Source: Chitinimonas prasina (GTDB lineage Bacteria > Pseudomonadota > Gammaproteobacteria > Burkholderiales > Chitinimonadaceae). From it: a stretch of 64,000 nt of DNA. Of this stretch, positions 8,707 through 17,648 are shown in pieces (position 1 is the stretch's first letter; each line of letters begins with the position of its first letter). The DNA is taken from contig NZ_BSOG01000002.1 of assembly GCF_030160395.1 (NCBI RefSeq), positions 821,280 through 885,279 of the forward strand, in the 5' to 3' direction. The position numbers and the translations under genes are program-made. Below the pieces are notes generated by a model. That model searched no databases. It saw only the letters and a list, made by a program, of their open reading frames with translations, and was not told the DNA's origin.

Positions 8707-11700
8707 CAGCGCCAGTCCCTGTTTTATGCGAGCCCATGCAGGGCGAGCAGCAATGTGGCCCGCTCTACATCAGCTGGCATGCCCACCCAGTAGGCAGCGG
8801 CTGGCGGGTGGAATGCACGGTCCGGCTGGGGCAAGACGTTCAAGTGGCCTGGCTCAATGCCGAGCACCCTACCTGTTTGCTACAGCTCTGCGATGGTGAG
8901 GAGCGCTGCTGGGTAAGGCTATGGCTGGCAATGGCGCCCCATGCCTGGCGCCTGATGATGCTGCACGGCATAGGCAAACCGCAGGAAGAAACCCATGTCC
9001 TGGCAGACTGGCACATCAGCCTGCCCCATGCAGGCATAGCCCATCGTGAGGACAGCATCTGCCTGCCCCTGCCCAACGGCCAGCAACTGGCATTGGATTG
9101 GGACATTGCGGGCAGTGACTACAGCCGCTTGCAGGTGACGCTGTCAGCCAGGCTGGATGGCACGCTGCTGGCAGCACATGCCATCCTGCAGCCTGTCTGT
9201 CCGATCTGGTCCAGTGGTATCGAAGCCAGCGGCATCTGCCTGGAAATCACGGTGGTGCTCAAGGTGGAAGCCAATGGCCAGGCCAGGCTACAACTGGTCT
9301 GGCTGGTGAGCTGCCCCCTGGGCGACGAGCTGGAACTGGCCTGCCTGCCGATCGACGCACCGGCGCCCGAGCCGCTGCTACCGCACCACCCACCACCCGA
9401 CGGCGTGCTGCTCGATTCTGCCCACGACTTTGCCTGCCTGCTCTACCCGCGTGGCGTACGGCCGGCCTGCGCCGTCGACCTGGCGACCCGTTTTATCGCC
9501 ATCAGTAATCAGGGGGCTTTTCAGTCCGCCTTACTGGCCACCCCGGCCGATGCGCAAGCCATCGCCACCGACTATATCTCCCCCAATTCACAGCACTATC
9601 CCGGCGCCTACGTGGCCGCAGTGGCACAACTCCCCCCGCCCATGGATAAGCTGAGCGGCCCCGCCCTGCTCGCAGTGCTGGATACGCGGCCTGACCATGC
9701 CAGCCAGCTGCAGCAGGCACTGGAACTGTTGCTGGGCATGCCACTGACAGAGTTTGTGGCCTCTACCGCCTATGTCAGCAGCCTGCCCAGAATGCAAGAC
9801 AGCCTGACGGCGCTACTGCTGCTGGGCTTGTCTGGTCCGCCACCGGAGACAGACAACAGGGATGCGCTGATACGGGCACTGCAGGCTTGCCATATTGCCG
9901 TTGCGCTTGCCAGCCAGCCGCCCTGGAGCAACGATGCCAGCACCCTGCAGTCACTGCTATGCGCCAGCATCCTGTTGCCTGACGCCATACCGGTACCCGC
10001 CAGCAGCCCTGGCAGCCAGGCCCAGCCGGGTTACTGCCGTCCATTGGGCCTGGCAGCGATGATGACCCTGCGGCAGCGCTTGTTGCGCTACAAGCTGGGT
10101 GCCCTGGCCCACGTGGAAAACCTGATGCGTGGCGAGACAGCCGAACGGGGCTCGGAGCATCGTGTCCAGCACGAACAGCTGGAGCACACAGAACAGATCA
10201 ACCAGGATAGCGAACACCATCGCCAGGAGAGCCGCGGCGATTCCAATGGCAGGATACGCACCGCCAATCCGCCGATCACCCAACTGAAACGGGAATTCGA
10301 CGATCTCAGCCGCAGCTACAGCGATGATGGCCTGTCAGAAACCACCACCGGCAGCTGGACCGACAGCACCAGCAGCAGCGGCCAGTTGGCCGAGCAAGCC
10401 AGGCGCCACGCGCAATCGCAATTGCAGCAGGCCAGCATTCGCGTATCCAGACGGGTGAGTACCGAACGGAGCTACCGTAGCCAGGAGGAAATCATCGAGC
10501 GGCGCAGTCGGCGGCTCGATAACGCCGGGAATCCGCAGCATCTCTCCGCCGTCTACCGCTGGATAGACGAGGTGCATGCAGTAGACCTGCGGCATCGCGG
10601 CGTACGCTTGGTTCTGGAATGTGTCTTTGCCCAACCAGCCGCCAGCTATGTGGCGCGCCAGAATGCCCTGCACGGGATGCAAAGCACCCAACCCACGCCG
10701 CCCTGGCTGCTGGATGCCACCACCAGTCCTGCCGGCCCCATCCTTAGCTCGGCCGACATCAATCGTGGCAACTACGCGGCCCTGGCCAACTACTACCTGG
10801 CCGACGACGTGGTTGCCCCGCCACCTGCCCAGTTGGTACTGGATACGCTGCTGCGCAACGACCCGCCCATGACCAGCAGCGTACAGTCACTCCCGGCTGG
10901 CTATACCATCAGCCAGGCTACCCTGGCCTATGCCTGGTCGGCCAGCAATGGCCAAGCCAGCCCGCCGGCAGGCGCCATACTGGCCGTATCGCTGGGCAAT
11001 ATCGTCCAGGCCATCAGCCTGACTGCGGGTGCACAGTCAGGCCAGTTGACGCTGCCCACGGCACCGGAGAGCAGCACCACACTGAACCTTGCAGCGCTGG
11101 CCAGCGGCGTCAATTTTGTCGTGTCAGTTACCCTGCAGTGCAGTTGCAACAACGACGCGCCCGCCTACCTGCAGTGGCAGATGAGTACCTATCAAGCCAT
11201 CCTGGCCGCCTATGCCGTCCAACGCGACCAGTACCTGCAAAGCATGCGTGTGCTGGCGGGACAATGGGCAACCGCCAACCACGAGCGACGCGACGAGATC
11301 GAGCGCACTGCATTGCGGCAGACTGCCATAGAAGGCCTGATGGCCCCATTCCTGGCGCGCCACGGAAATCAAGGCTGGCAACAGGACGTCCTGCAGTTCC
11401 AGCTGATCCCCTTCTTCCAGACCACGCTGGAGTGGGAGGACATGATCTACACCTACTACGGCCGTTATTTCTCGGCCGACGACGCTGAACGTCCAGCCTG
11501 GCTACAAATGACGCAACTACCCAACGAGCAGGGCGACTTCACCGCCTTCCTGGAAGCAGGAAGCGCCCGGGTACTGGTCGCTGCACCGGCACAACATGGC
11601 CTGGCCCTGCTCTACTATCTCAGCTCAAAAGGCAGTTTCTGGTTTGGCCCCGCCAACCTCACCCCGGTGTTCAAGGCCGATCTGCTGCTGGCCAACGCGC

Positions 11701-11834
11701 TCAAGTCACCCGAGACCCAGCACCCGCTACCTGACAGCAGTTGCTGGGAAGTCGAGATCGCCACGTCGCAACTGATGCTGCAACAGGGTTCTGACCTGCC
11801 AAATCTGGTCCGCGAGTGCGGCGAGGCGGGCTGA
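8703..11834 (+). CDS. Large protein of unknown family, coupled to sigma factor and tail-collar protein
   Basis: I do not recognise this 1043-residue protein. It has no signal peptide or membrane segment. Residues ~1-450 look beta-rich with many Trp, Pro and Cys. Residues ~460-620 are polar and charged, rich in Gln, Arg, Ser and Glu (SEHRVQHEQLEHTEQINQ; later SQEEIIERRSRRLDN), likely helical or partly disordered. Residues ~620-1043 contain a helical piece (YQAILAAYAVQRDQYLQSM) and an aromatic segment (FFQTTLEWEDMIYTYYGRYF). The ATG at 8703 overlaps the sigma stop as ATGA, and its own stop overlaps the collar gene as TGATG. That fixed stoichiometric coupling suggests a structural partner of the collar protein. 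The function is unknown. Confidence 0.85.
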   Translation: MTAPVPVLCEPMQGEQQCGPLYISWHAHPVGSGWRVECTVRLGQDVQVAWLNAEHPTCLLQLCDGEERCWVRLWLAMAPHAWRLMMLHGIGKPQEETHVLADWHISLPHAGIAHREDSICLPLPNGQQLALDWDIAGSDYSRLQVTLSARLDGTLLAAHAILQPVCPIWSSGIEASGICLEITVVLKVEANGQARLQLVWLVSCPLGDELELACLPIDAPAPEPLLPHHPPPDGVLLDSAHDFACLLYPRGVRPACAVDLATRFIAISNQGAFQSALLATPADAQAIATDYISPNSQHYPGAYVAAVAQLPPPMDKLSGPALLAVLDTRPDHASQLQQALELLLGMPLTEFVASTAYVSSLPRMQDSLTALLLLGLSGPPPETDNRDALIRALQACHIAVALASQPPWSNDASTLQSLLCASILLPDAIPVPASSPGSQAQPGYCRPLGLAAMMTLRQRLLRYKLGALAHVENLMRGETAERGSEHRVQHEQLEHTEQINQDSEHHRQESRGDSNGRIRTANPPITQLKREFDDLSRSYSDDGLSETTTGSWTDSTSSSGQLAEQARRHAQSQLQQASIRVSRRVSTERSYRSQEEIIERRSRRLDNAGNPQHLSAVYRWIDEVHAVDLRHRGVRLVLECVFAQPAASYVARQNALHGMQSTQPTPPWLLDATTSPAGPILSSADINRGNYAALANYYLADDVVAPPPAQLVLDTLLRNDPPMTSSVQSLPAGYTISQATLAYAWSASNGQASPPAGAILAVSLGNIVQAISLTAGAQSGQLTLPTAPESSTTLNLAALASGVNFVVSVTLQCSCNNDAPAYLQWQMSTYQAILAAYAVQRDQYLQSMRVLAGQWATANHERRDEIERTALRQTAIEGLMAPFLARHGNQGWQQDVLQFQLIPFFQTTLEWEDMIYTYYGRYFSADDAERPAWLQMTQLPNEQGDFTAFLEAGSARVLVAAPAQHGLALLYYLSSKGSFWFGPANLTPVFKADLLLANALKSPETQHPLPDSSCWEVEIATSQLMLQQGSDLPNLVRECGEAG

Positions 11835-12445
11835 TGCGCGATACCGTTTTTCCGGTCGGCGCCATCGTGCCGTATGCCGGCCCTGTCAATGATCCTCAAG
11901 CTGGTAGCGGCACCTTTCCCAACCCTGCCAGCAAGGCCTACGATCTGCATCTGCGACGCGAGGGCTGGCTGGTATGCGACGGCCGCGCCCTGGGCTTGGC
12001 CCAGTACCACGAGCTCTTTCTGGTCATCGGTTACGTTTATGGCAAACCCCGCTCCGGGCACTTCAACCTGCCCGACTACCGTGGCCGTTTCCTACGCGGG
12101 GTGAACTATCTGGCACAGGGGCCAGATGGTCTGATGCGCGACCCACAGGCCACCGAGCGCGTTGCCAGTGCGGCGGGCGGCTGGTCGGGCAATCAGGTGG
12201 GTTCTGTGCAGGACGATGCGCTGCAAGCCCACGAGCACAACTATGAGCAAGCTATTGCCGGCGGCACTGGTGGCACCGGCGCACCGGTGTTCGCCAGCTA
12301 TTTGACGCCAGAGGCCCTGACCACCGGCATTGCCCCGCCATCGGGCTACACCCCCAGCATTACCGTGCGCACGGCCCCGGAGACCACCGTCAAGAACGTT
12401 TACGCCAATTTCCTGATCCGCTTTACCGCCCACCCGCTGGCGTAG
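11834..12445 (+). CDS. Phage tail-collar-domain protein
   Basis: 203 residues. The first 90 residues are a typical tail-collar domain: FPVGAIVPYAGPV, then GWLVCDGRALGLAQYHELFLVIG, then FNLPDYRGRFLRGVN. A middle VGSVQDDALQAHEHNYE and a final beta-rich part (TVRTAPETTVKNVYANFLIRF) follow the pattern of short tail-fibre-tip and microcystin-dependent-protein relatives. In phages this fold trimerises at fibre tips and binds surfaces. No capsid, sheath, baseplate or terminase gene is near, so this is not an ordinary prophage. The ATG at 11834 is embedded in the stop of the 1043-residue gene (TGATG), showing tight coupling. Confidence 0.88.
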   Translation: MRDTVFPVGAIVPYAGPVNDPQAGSGTFPNPASKAYDLHLRREGWLVCDGRALGLAQYHELFLVIGYVYGKPRSGHFNLPDYRGRFLRGVNYLAQGPDGLMRDPQATERVASAAGGWSGNQVGSVQDDALQAHEHNYEQAIAGGTGGTGAPVFASYLTPEALTTGIAPPSGYTPSITVRTAPETTVKNVYANFLIRFTAHPLA

Positions 12446-12534
12446 GAAATAAATAGCCACAGGCCGTCACAAACCGCGAGTAAGCCTCGTCTTCATTACA
12501 AAGACAAGCCGCTGTAGCGGCCCGGAGGAAAAGC

Positions 12535-13176
12535 ATGAATGTGCAGTTCGAATTCACCAACACCGGCATCGAACAGGCTACCTGGGTTTTTGTCAGCCAG
12601 CAGTACGATCCAGGCGCGGTGGTACACACGGATACCGACAGCGCTGCAGCACCGTTCAAACCCATGCCCTGGTTAAGGCTCAACCCCTCACGCAATGCGC
12701 GCGAATGCTTTCGCTGGACAGGCCGGGTATCGGCACAGGCCTGGGCCCGGCGTGGCGGCGCAGAGTACAGCAGCCCTTGCGTGTCAGTGCGGCCAACCAA
12801 TGCCTACCTGCTGGTACCGCAAGTCGAGGATGTGTTGATCGCCTGGGTGGAGCGCAACGAAGACCCCGCCTGCACCGTGGTGTGTGCACCGGCCCAGGTA
12901 AACGACGCCACCATGGCCGTCGACTGGTATCTCGATGACAACCTGGTCGGCCGTAATGAAGGGCTACAACCTGGCAGCAGCTGTCGCTATGCGCCTGGGC
13001 AGGAGCTGCTGTTTCTACCGATGCCGCCGGATTACGCCCCCATGCCGGTGACGGTACAGCAACTGGAGCAGGCATCCGCCTACTGCATACCCAGCTTTGC
13101 CAGATTGGTCCAGGTCGTTGCCAGCCCCGACCCAACCCGCCCTTTGGGGGTTCGATATCGCTTCATCGCCAGTTAA
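12535..13176 (+). CDS. Unknown ~210-residue protein, probable member of the local three-protein family
   Basis: 213 residues, no signal peptide, mostly beta-strand by appearance. It lies 89 bp after the collar gene and has a very strong ribosome site (CGGAGGAAAAGC before the ATG). The stretch VDWYLDDNLVGRNEG...SCRYAPGQELLFLP lines up with SNWYVNDKPVV...SFEYEPHFYFM and IWHVGGRPMV...TFEYEPTLFFM of the next two genes, so it is probably a distant relative. I could not assign a known family. Position suggests it works with the 1043-residue and collar proteins. Confidence 0.75.
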   Translation: MNVQFEFTNTGIEQATWVFVSQQYDPGAVVHTDTDSAAAPFKPMPWLRLNPSRNARECFRWTGRVSAQAWARRGGAEYSSPCVSVRPTNAYLLVPQVEDVLIAWVERNEDPACTVVCAPAQVNDATMAVDWYLDDNLVGRNEGLQPGSSCRYAPGQELLFLPMPPDYAPMPVTVQQLEQASAYCIPSFARLVQVVASPDPTRPLGVRYRFIAS

Positions 13177-13192
13177 GCCTGTCGGGGACCAT

Positions 13193-13263
13193 TAACAAAA
13201 GCCGGCTAATGGCTATGGCCAGAACAATCCCGGGGCGGCAGCCTCGCCAGAAGGGTTTTGCTA
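13193..13263. repeat. Short inverted-repeat element, MITE-like
   Basis: The ends are related: TAACAAAA on the left and TAGCAAAACCC read inward from the right. Read from the right, the end TAGCAAAACCCTTCTGGCG matches 17 of 19 bases of the left end of the element at 19732 (TAACAAAACCCATCTGGCG). Two related copies in one window point to a small mobile or palindromic repeat. It carries no gene. Confidence 0.45.
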
Positions 13264-13363
13264 GCGGTTCCTAGCCGGGATCACTTGATCCCAAACCGCA
13301 GCACAGGGTTGGCTCACCCAGTGTTGCGATTCCAACCAGAGCCTGACGAGAAGGAAGACAGCA

Positions 13364-13990
13364 ATGAGTACCCAATTCAATGTACACATGAATGCCCCCG
13401 ACATGCAGGGCAAAACGGTTCTGGTATTCCTGAAACCGCAGAACCCGCAGCGCAACTACCGCATTCATGCCTGGCAAGTCCTGACCGGCTCTGCCGGCTC
13501 GACCGAATCGTTCCAGTATGTGGACGTCATCTCCACCGACGTCACCAGCAGCGGCGAGAACGCCAGCAATGTCATCATCTCCGGCCGCAGCATCATCAAC
13601 CCCGGCCAACTGCTACAGGCAACCAGCCCTGCCGGCCTGTCGCCATCGCTGCAACTGGCGCCGACCTCGATGGCCCAAGAGAAGCTCACGCCAGCCCAGT
13701 GTGGCGTGATCAACCAGACCAACCCCTTCATCCAGTTCCAGAGCAATTGGTATGTGAACGACAAACCGGTGGTGTCCATGCCCTATGTCGATCTCAATAT
13801 GACCGTGAGCTTCGAATACGAGCCGCACTTCTACTTCATGGTCGCTTCGCCACCCATGGTGGGCCAGACCTACATCGTGCAAAACTTCTCCGACATGACC
13901 GAGTACATCATGCCCATCACCGCAACCAACGTCGATGTCGGAGTAACGCGCGATCAAGGCCTGTGGACCTTCGATTTTGATGCAAGCTAA
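13364..13990 (+). CDS. Unknown ~210-residue beta-rich protein, paralogue of 14091-14723
   Basis: 208 residues, no signal peptide. The start (GKTVLVFLKPQNPQRNYRIHAW then LTGSAGSTESFQY) and a late block (WYVNDKPVVSMPYVDLNMTVSFEYEPHFYFM, then YIVQNFSDMTEYIMPI) are clearly shared with the next gene, which has VVLVFLRP...NIRIHAW and TFEYEPTLFFM...TVQSFTDMTRCPIPL. The alternation of hydrophobic residues suggests a beta-sandwich. It has a good ribosome site (AGAAGGA). The family is not one I can name. Intracellular inclusion, fibre subunit or lectin-like roles are all open. Confidence 0.78.
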   Translation: MSTQFNVHMNAPDMQGKTVLVFLKPQNPQRNYRIHAWQVLTGSAGSTESFQYVDVISTDVTSSGENASNVIISGRSIINPGQLLQATSPAGLSPSLQLAPTSMAQEKLTPAQCGVINQTNPFIQFQSNWYVNDKPVVSMPYVDLNMTVSFEYEPHFYFMVASPPMVGQTYIVQNFSDMTEYIMPITATNVDVGVTRDQGLWTFDFDAS

Positions 13991-14090
13991 GGCCGCCCCC
14001 AGGCACCCGCGCTGACACAACGGTGCCAAGTGCCGACCCGCCAGAGCACGGCGGGTTGGCCCCCCCGATATCTCATGCTGGATCGATAAA

Positions 14091-14723
14091 ATGACCACAT
14101 GCATCGTAACCGCCGACATCGACAATATGCGGGGCAAGGTCGTGCTGGTGTTCCTGCGCCCCATGAGAGCCGAGAGCAACATCCGTATTCACGCGTGGCA
14201 GACGCTGGCGCTATCGGCAGGTGCACACGGTGTTTTCGAGTTCGACCCGACCATCTCACTACAAGTGATGCAACATCGGAACGAAACCCGTACCAGCTCT
14301 GGCATCATGGTGCTGCATCCTGGCCAATTGGCCGTCGCAACCCGTCCATCTGGTCTGTCGCCCCAGTTGAGCATGGCATCCACCGGCAATGCCAACGCAC
14401 GCCTGACGCATAACCAGGTAGGCGTACGCAATCAGACCTTGCCGCCCGCCACCATCGATTGCATCTGGCACGTGGGCGGCCGACCCATGGTCACCGTGCC
14501 TGATGTCGACCAAGGCATGACCTGCACTTTTGAATACGAACCCACCCTGTTCTTTATGGTGGCCGCAGAGCAGGTTGGCGACGGTACCTATACCGTGCAG
14601 TCCTTTACCGACATGACGCGATGCCCCATACCGCTGGACTGTACCGTACTGAGGGTCGATATCCACTACCAGCGCCATGCCTGGCATTTTGTGTTCGACC
14701 CGGAATACGACCCGGAGGACTAG
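14091..14723 (+). CDS. Unknown ~210-residue beta-rich protein, paralogue of 13364-13990
   Basis: 210 residues beginning TTCIVTADIDNMRGKVVLVFLRP. It shares with the preceding protein the RIHAWQ segment, the GLSPQLSMAST motif (GLSPSLQLAPTS in the paralogue), the FEYEP..FFM block and the T(V)QSFTDMT ending. Spacing to the previous gene is 100 bp. It appears to be the last gene of the sigma-factor cluster, since the next gene is convergent. No function can be assigned. The duplication implies homologous subunits of one structure or ligand-binding variants. Confidence 0.78.
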   Translation: MTTCIVTADIDNMRGKVVLVFLRPMRAESNIRIHAWQTLALSAGAHGVFEFDPTISLQVMQHRNETRTSSGIMVLHPGQLAVATRPSGLSPQLSMASTGNANARLTHNQVGVRNQTLPPATIDCIWHVGGRPMVTVPDVDQGMTCTFEYEPTLFFMVAAEQVGDGTYTVQSFTDMTRCPIPLDCTVLRVDIHYQRHAWHFVFDPEYDPED

Positions 14724-14818
14724 CCTGCTCTACATACAGCCAGCGGATCAATCTCCAGCGGAATCGCTCAAAGCAGCTCGCAGGGAAAGACGCGATGGCA
14801 GCACCTCTCTCGCAGGTG

Positions 14819-15412
14819 CTAATCGGCTACACCGCTAACGATTGCGTATAGCGTCAGTGCGACGATTAGCAGGGTCCCCCCCATCCAGCCGTAATTCGCC
14901 CAGCTCAGTCTGCTATTGGATTCACCTTGCGGATCGTTGCAGGCGATATTGATCGCTTTCTGTGCCTGCCATAGCGTGTATCCCAAAGTAATGAAAACGA
15001 GTAGTGGTATCCAGTCGGTGTAAGGGCTGCCAATATTCTTGTCGCTCAGCTTATTGCATGTATGCCCAATTACGCTGGCCACCACATAAACACTGCCAAG
15101 GCGTGCGTGATTGAAAAAGTGCGTTCGTTGCCCGCGCTTCAGCGATCGATCGACGCTTGCAAACAGCGACCAGACAAAAAATATTGGGAAAAGGCCACGC
15201 ATGACAGGCCAAATGGATTCGCCAGTTCGCGCTTTGTAAATAGCCCAGTTACGGTAAAACCAGTAGTAGTCGTAGAAACCTAATGTCAGATAGAAAAGCA
15301 GGAAGAATTTACGCCGGGAGACCACATAAAATTCGGGCGCAGACGAGTTGCCTCCCTCGAATGAGCTTTGATCAAGTGCAGTTTGGGGAGGGCTATAGGG
15401 ATTCAGATTCAT
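14819..15412 (-). CDS. Small integral membrane protein of unknown function
   Basis: 197 residues opening with NPYSPPQT, a start seen in many uncharacterised inner-membrane proteins. Hydrophobic segments appear at about 35-55 (FFLLFYLTLGFYDYYWFY), 70-85 (PIFFVWSLFASV), 105-120, 132-150 and 172-192. That suggests about four or five membrane passes, with an early FYDYYWFYRNW motif like DUF4234-type proteins. It has visibly lower GC than its neighbours. It is convergent with the tail-collar cluster and lies downstream of the ETF-QO terminator on the same strand. The role is unknown. Confidence 0.72.
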   Translation of the reverse strand: MNLNPYSPPQTALDQSSFEGGNSSAPEFYVVSRRKFFLLFYLTLGFYDYYWFYRNWAIYKARTGESIWPVMRGLFPIFFVWSLFASVDRSLKRGQRTHFFNHARLGSVYVVASVIGHTCNKLSDKNIGSPYTDWIPLLVFITLGYTLWQAQKAINIACNDPQGESNSRLSWANYGWMGGTLLIVALTLYAIVSGVAD

Positions 15413-15533
15413 AGTTGCAAAGCAGAAGTATCAGCAGAAACCACAGTGGATTCGATCCACGCTCCGCCAAATGCCACAGCACCAGGCAGTGTAAAGGGGA
15501 AATTCACTGTGGAGACCCAAAAAAAGGCGGAAG

Positions 15534-15557
15534 AAAAAAGCCGGGCAATCGCCCGGC
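15534..15557 (-). terminator. Rho-independent terminator after ETF-QO
   Basis: GCCGGGC (15540-15546) pairs with GCCCGGC (15551-15557) around AATC. Read on the minus strand it is followed by a run of six T. It lies 14 bp past the ETF-QO stop. Confidence 0.85.
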
Positions 15558-15570
15558 CGATTTTGCTGCA

Positions 15571-17226
15571 TTACATATTGGGGTAGTTGGGGCCGCCGCC
15601 ACCTTCTGGCACCACCCAGTTGATGTTCTGGCTGGGGTCCTTGATATCGCAGGTCTTGCAGTGCACACAGTTCTGCGCATTGATCTGCAACCGTGGTTTA
15701 CCTTCTTCCAAGCCCACGTATTCATACACACCCGCCGGGCAGAAGCGTTGTTCCGGGCCGGCATAGACTTGCCAGTTCAAGGCCACCGGCACACTGCTGT
15801 CCTTGAGCCGCAGATGGCTGGGCTGATCTTCTTCATGGTTCGTGTTGGAGATAAACACCGAACTGAGCTTGTCGAAGCTGACCTTGCCATCGGGCTTGGG
15901 GTAATCGATGGGGCTGCATTCATCCGCTGGCTTGAGGCATTCATGGTCAGCCTTGCTGTGGCGGAAGGTCCACGGCAGGCGTATGCCCAGGCTGTGGCAC
16001 CACATATCGAAACCGCCATAAACCGTGCCACCCCACATGCCAAACTTGCTGAGTGCCGGCTTGATATTGCGCACCGAATCCAGATCGTCCCACACCCAGC
16101 TGCTGCGTATCTTTTGTGGATAGGCCACCAGCTCGTCCGACCCATTGCTGCCGCCAGCGATGGCATCAAAAGCGGCCTCGGCAGCCAGCATGCCGCTCTT
16201 CATAGCATTGTGGCTGCCCTTGATACGGGGCACGTTCACGAAACCGGCCGAACACCCTATCAGCGCGCCGCCGGGGAAGGTCAGCTTGGGAATGGACTGC
16301 AGCCCGCCTTCGTTGATGGCACGGGCACCGTAGGCAATACGCTTGCCGCCTTCGAAAAAGCCACGGATGGCAGGGTGGGTCTTGAAGCGCTGGAACTCAT
16401 CGTAGGGGCTGAGATGGGGGTTCTCGTAGTTGAGGTGGACCACAAAGCCCACCACCACCTGATTATCGTCAAGGTGATAGAGGAATGAACCACCGCCCGC
16501 ATTGCTGTTGAGCGGCCAGCCCTGTGAATGCATGACGAGGCCAGGCTGGTGCTGCTTGGGGTCGACCTTCCACAGCTCCTTGATGCCTATGCCGAATTTC
16601 TGCGGATCTATCCCGTCACGGAGATGGAAGCGTGCTTGCAGCTCCTTGGACAAGGAACCCCGCACCCCCTCGGCGATCAGCGTGTACTTCGCATGCAGCT
16701 CCATGCCGCGTGCGTACTCCGGCTTGTGGCTGCCATCCTTGGCCACGCCCATATCGCCGGTTGCCACACCCTTGACCGAACCGTCGCTGTGGTAGAGCAC
16801 CTCTGCGGCAGCAAAGCCCGGATAGATTTCCACACCCAGCGCTTCTGCCTGGCTGGCCAGCCAGCGACAGACATTGCCGAGGCTGACGATGAAGTTGCCA
16901 TGATTGTTCATCAAGGGCGGCAACAGGAAATTGGGAATACGGTAGCTCTCGTCTTCCTCCAGTATCAGGAAGCGGTCTTCGGTAACCGGCACATTGAGCG
17001 GAGCGCCCCGCTCCTTCCAGTCCGGGAACAATTCATTCATGGCTATCGGATCAATCACCGCGCCCGAGAGGATATGGGCGCCGACTTCCGAGCCCTTCTC
17101 CAGCACGCAGACGCTGATATCCGAGCCTTTTTCTGCTGCCAGTTGCTTGAGGCGTATCGCTGCGCTCAGGCCCGAGGGGCCGGCGCCGACGATTACCACG
17201 TCGTATTCCATGAATTCGCGTTCCAC
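15571..17226 (-). CDS. Electron transfer flavoprotein-ubiquinone oxidoreductase
   Basis: 551 residues. It passes electrons from ETF (fatty acid and amino acid oxidation) to ubiquinone at the inner membrane. The FAD site is [21 protein letters not shown] near the start, the [27 protein letters not shown] region is typical, and the C-terminus has the 4Fe-4S cysteines (FCPAGVYEY and [16 protein letters not shown]). The GTG at 17226 gives [11 protein letters not shown], matching the MERE-YMEF-DVV start of Pseudomonas homologues, so I prefer it over the ATG at 17211. It is a single gene with its own terminator. Confidence 0.96.
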   Translation of the reverse strand: MEREFMEYDVVIVGAGPSGLSAAIRLKQLAAEKGSDISVCVLEKGSEVGAHILSGAVIDPIAMNELFPDWKERGAPLNVPVTEDRFLILEEDESYRIPNFLLPPLMNNHGNFIVSLGNVCRWLASQAEALGVEIYPGFAAAEVLYHSDGSVKGVATGDMGVAKDGSHKPEYARGMELHAKYTLIAEGVRGSLSKELQARFHLRDGIDPQKFGIGIKELWKVDPKQHQPGLVMHSQGWPLNSNAGGGSFLYHLDDNQVVVGFVVHLNYENPHLSPYDEFQRFKTHPAIRGFFEGGKRIAYGARAINEGGLQSIPKLTFPGGALIGCSAGFVNVPRIKGSHNAMKSGMLAAEAAFDAIAGGSNGSDELVAYPQKIRSSWVWDDLDSVRNIKPALSKFGMWGGTVYGGFDMWCHSLGIRLPWTFRHSKADHECLKPADECSPIDYPKPDGKVSFDKLSSVFISNTNHEEDQPSHLRLKDSSVPVALNWQVYAGPEQRFCPAGVYEYVGLEEGKPRLQINAQNCVHCKTCDIKDPSQNINWVVPEGGGGPNYPNM

Positions 17227-17648
17227 GGGGTGTGACCTCGCTATTGTTATCGGCCTGGCGCTGGGACGGTGTACCCCGACTCTGCCAGGTGCCGCGGGAA
17301 GAAGAATTTCCGAATGATGCGGGACTGAAGGGGGTTACGTCAAAATACCAAGCGCTTGCTCTATAGATTTGCGTTGCCTGCAATGCACACCACTTTCCTG
17401 CAGGCGGCTCCCCACAAGGCTTTGCCATCACGGTCTCCGTGCAGCTTTGCCCCCTGCCCTGGCTCTTACACGCCATTCACAAGTTAGCCCGCTGTCTCGT
17501 CTTCTACCTGCCACCAGCGTATTGGCCTGCCTGCACGACAGCAGACCAGGCGCTGGCCCGGTGGCATGCCTGGCCGCACCAGCACCTCAAGGTGCTCCAG
17601 CCGGCAAGGCCCGCCCCCATAACGTCAATGTGATTGCAGGAGGAAGAC
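17227..17648. other. Intergenic region between ETF-QO and secreted-protein genes
   Basis: About 420 bp without a supported gene. It holds the divergent promoters. A 10-bp perfect palindrome CAAGCGCTTG lies at 17349-17358 in the ETF-QO upstream region and could be a regulator site (unproven). A strong GGAGGAAG ribosome site precedes the next gene. Confidence 0.45.

Noticed and set aside
8005-14723. Prophage or contractile tail locus
   Set aside because: Apart from the collar domain there is no sheath, tube, baseplate, capsid, terminase, lysis or integrase gene.
8005-14723. R-body (Reb) cluster, because of the sigma factor
   Set aside because: No small RebB-like hydrophobic repeat proteins are present.
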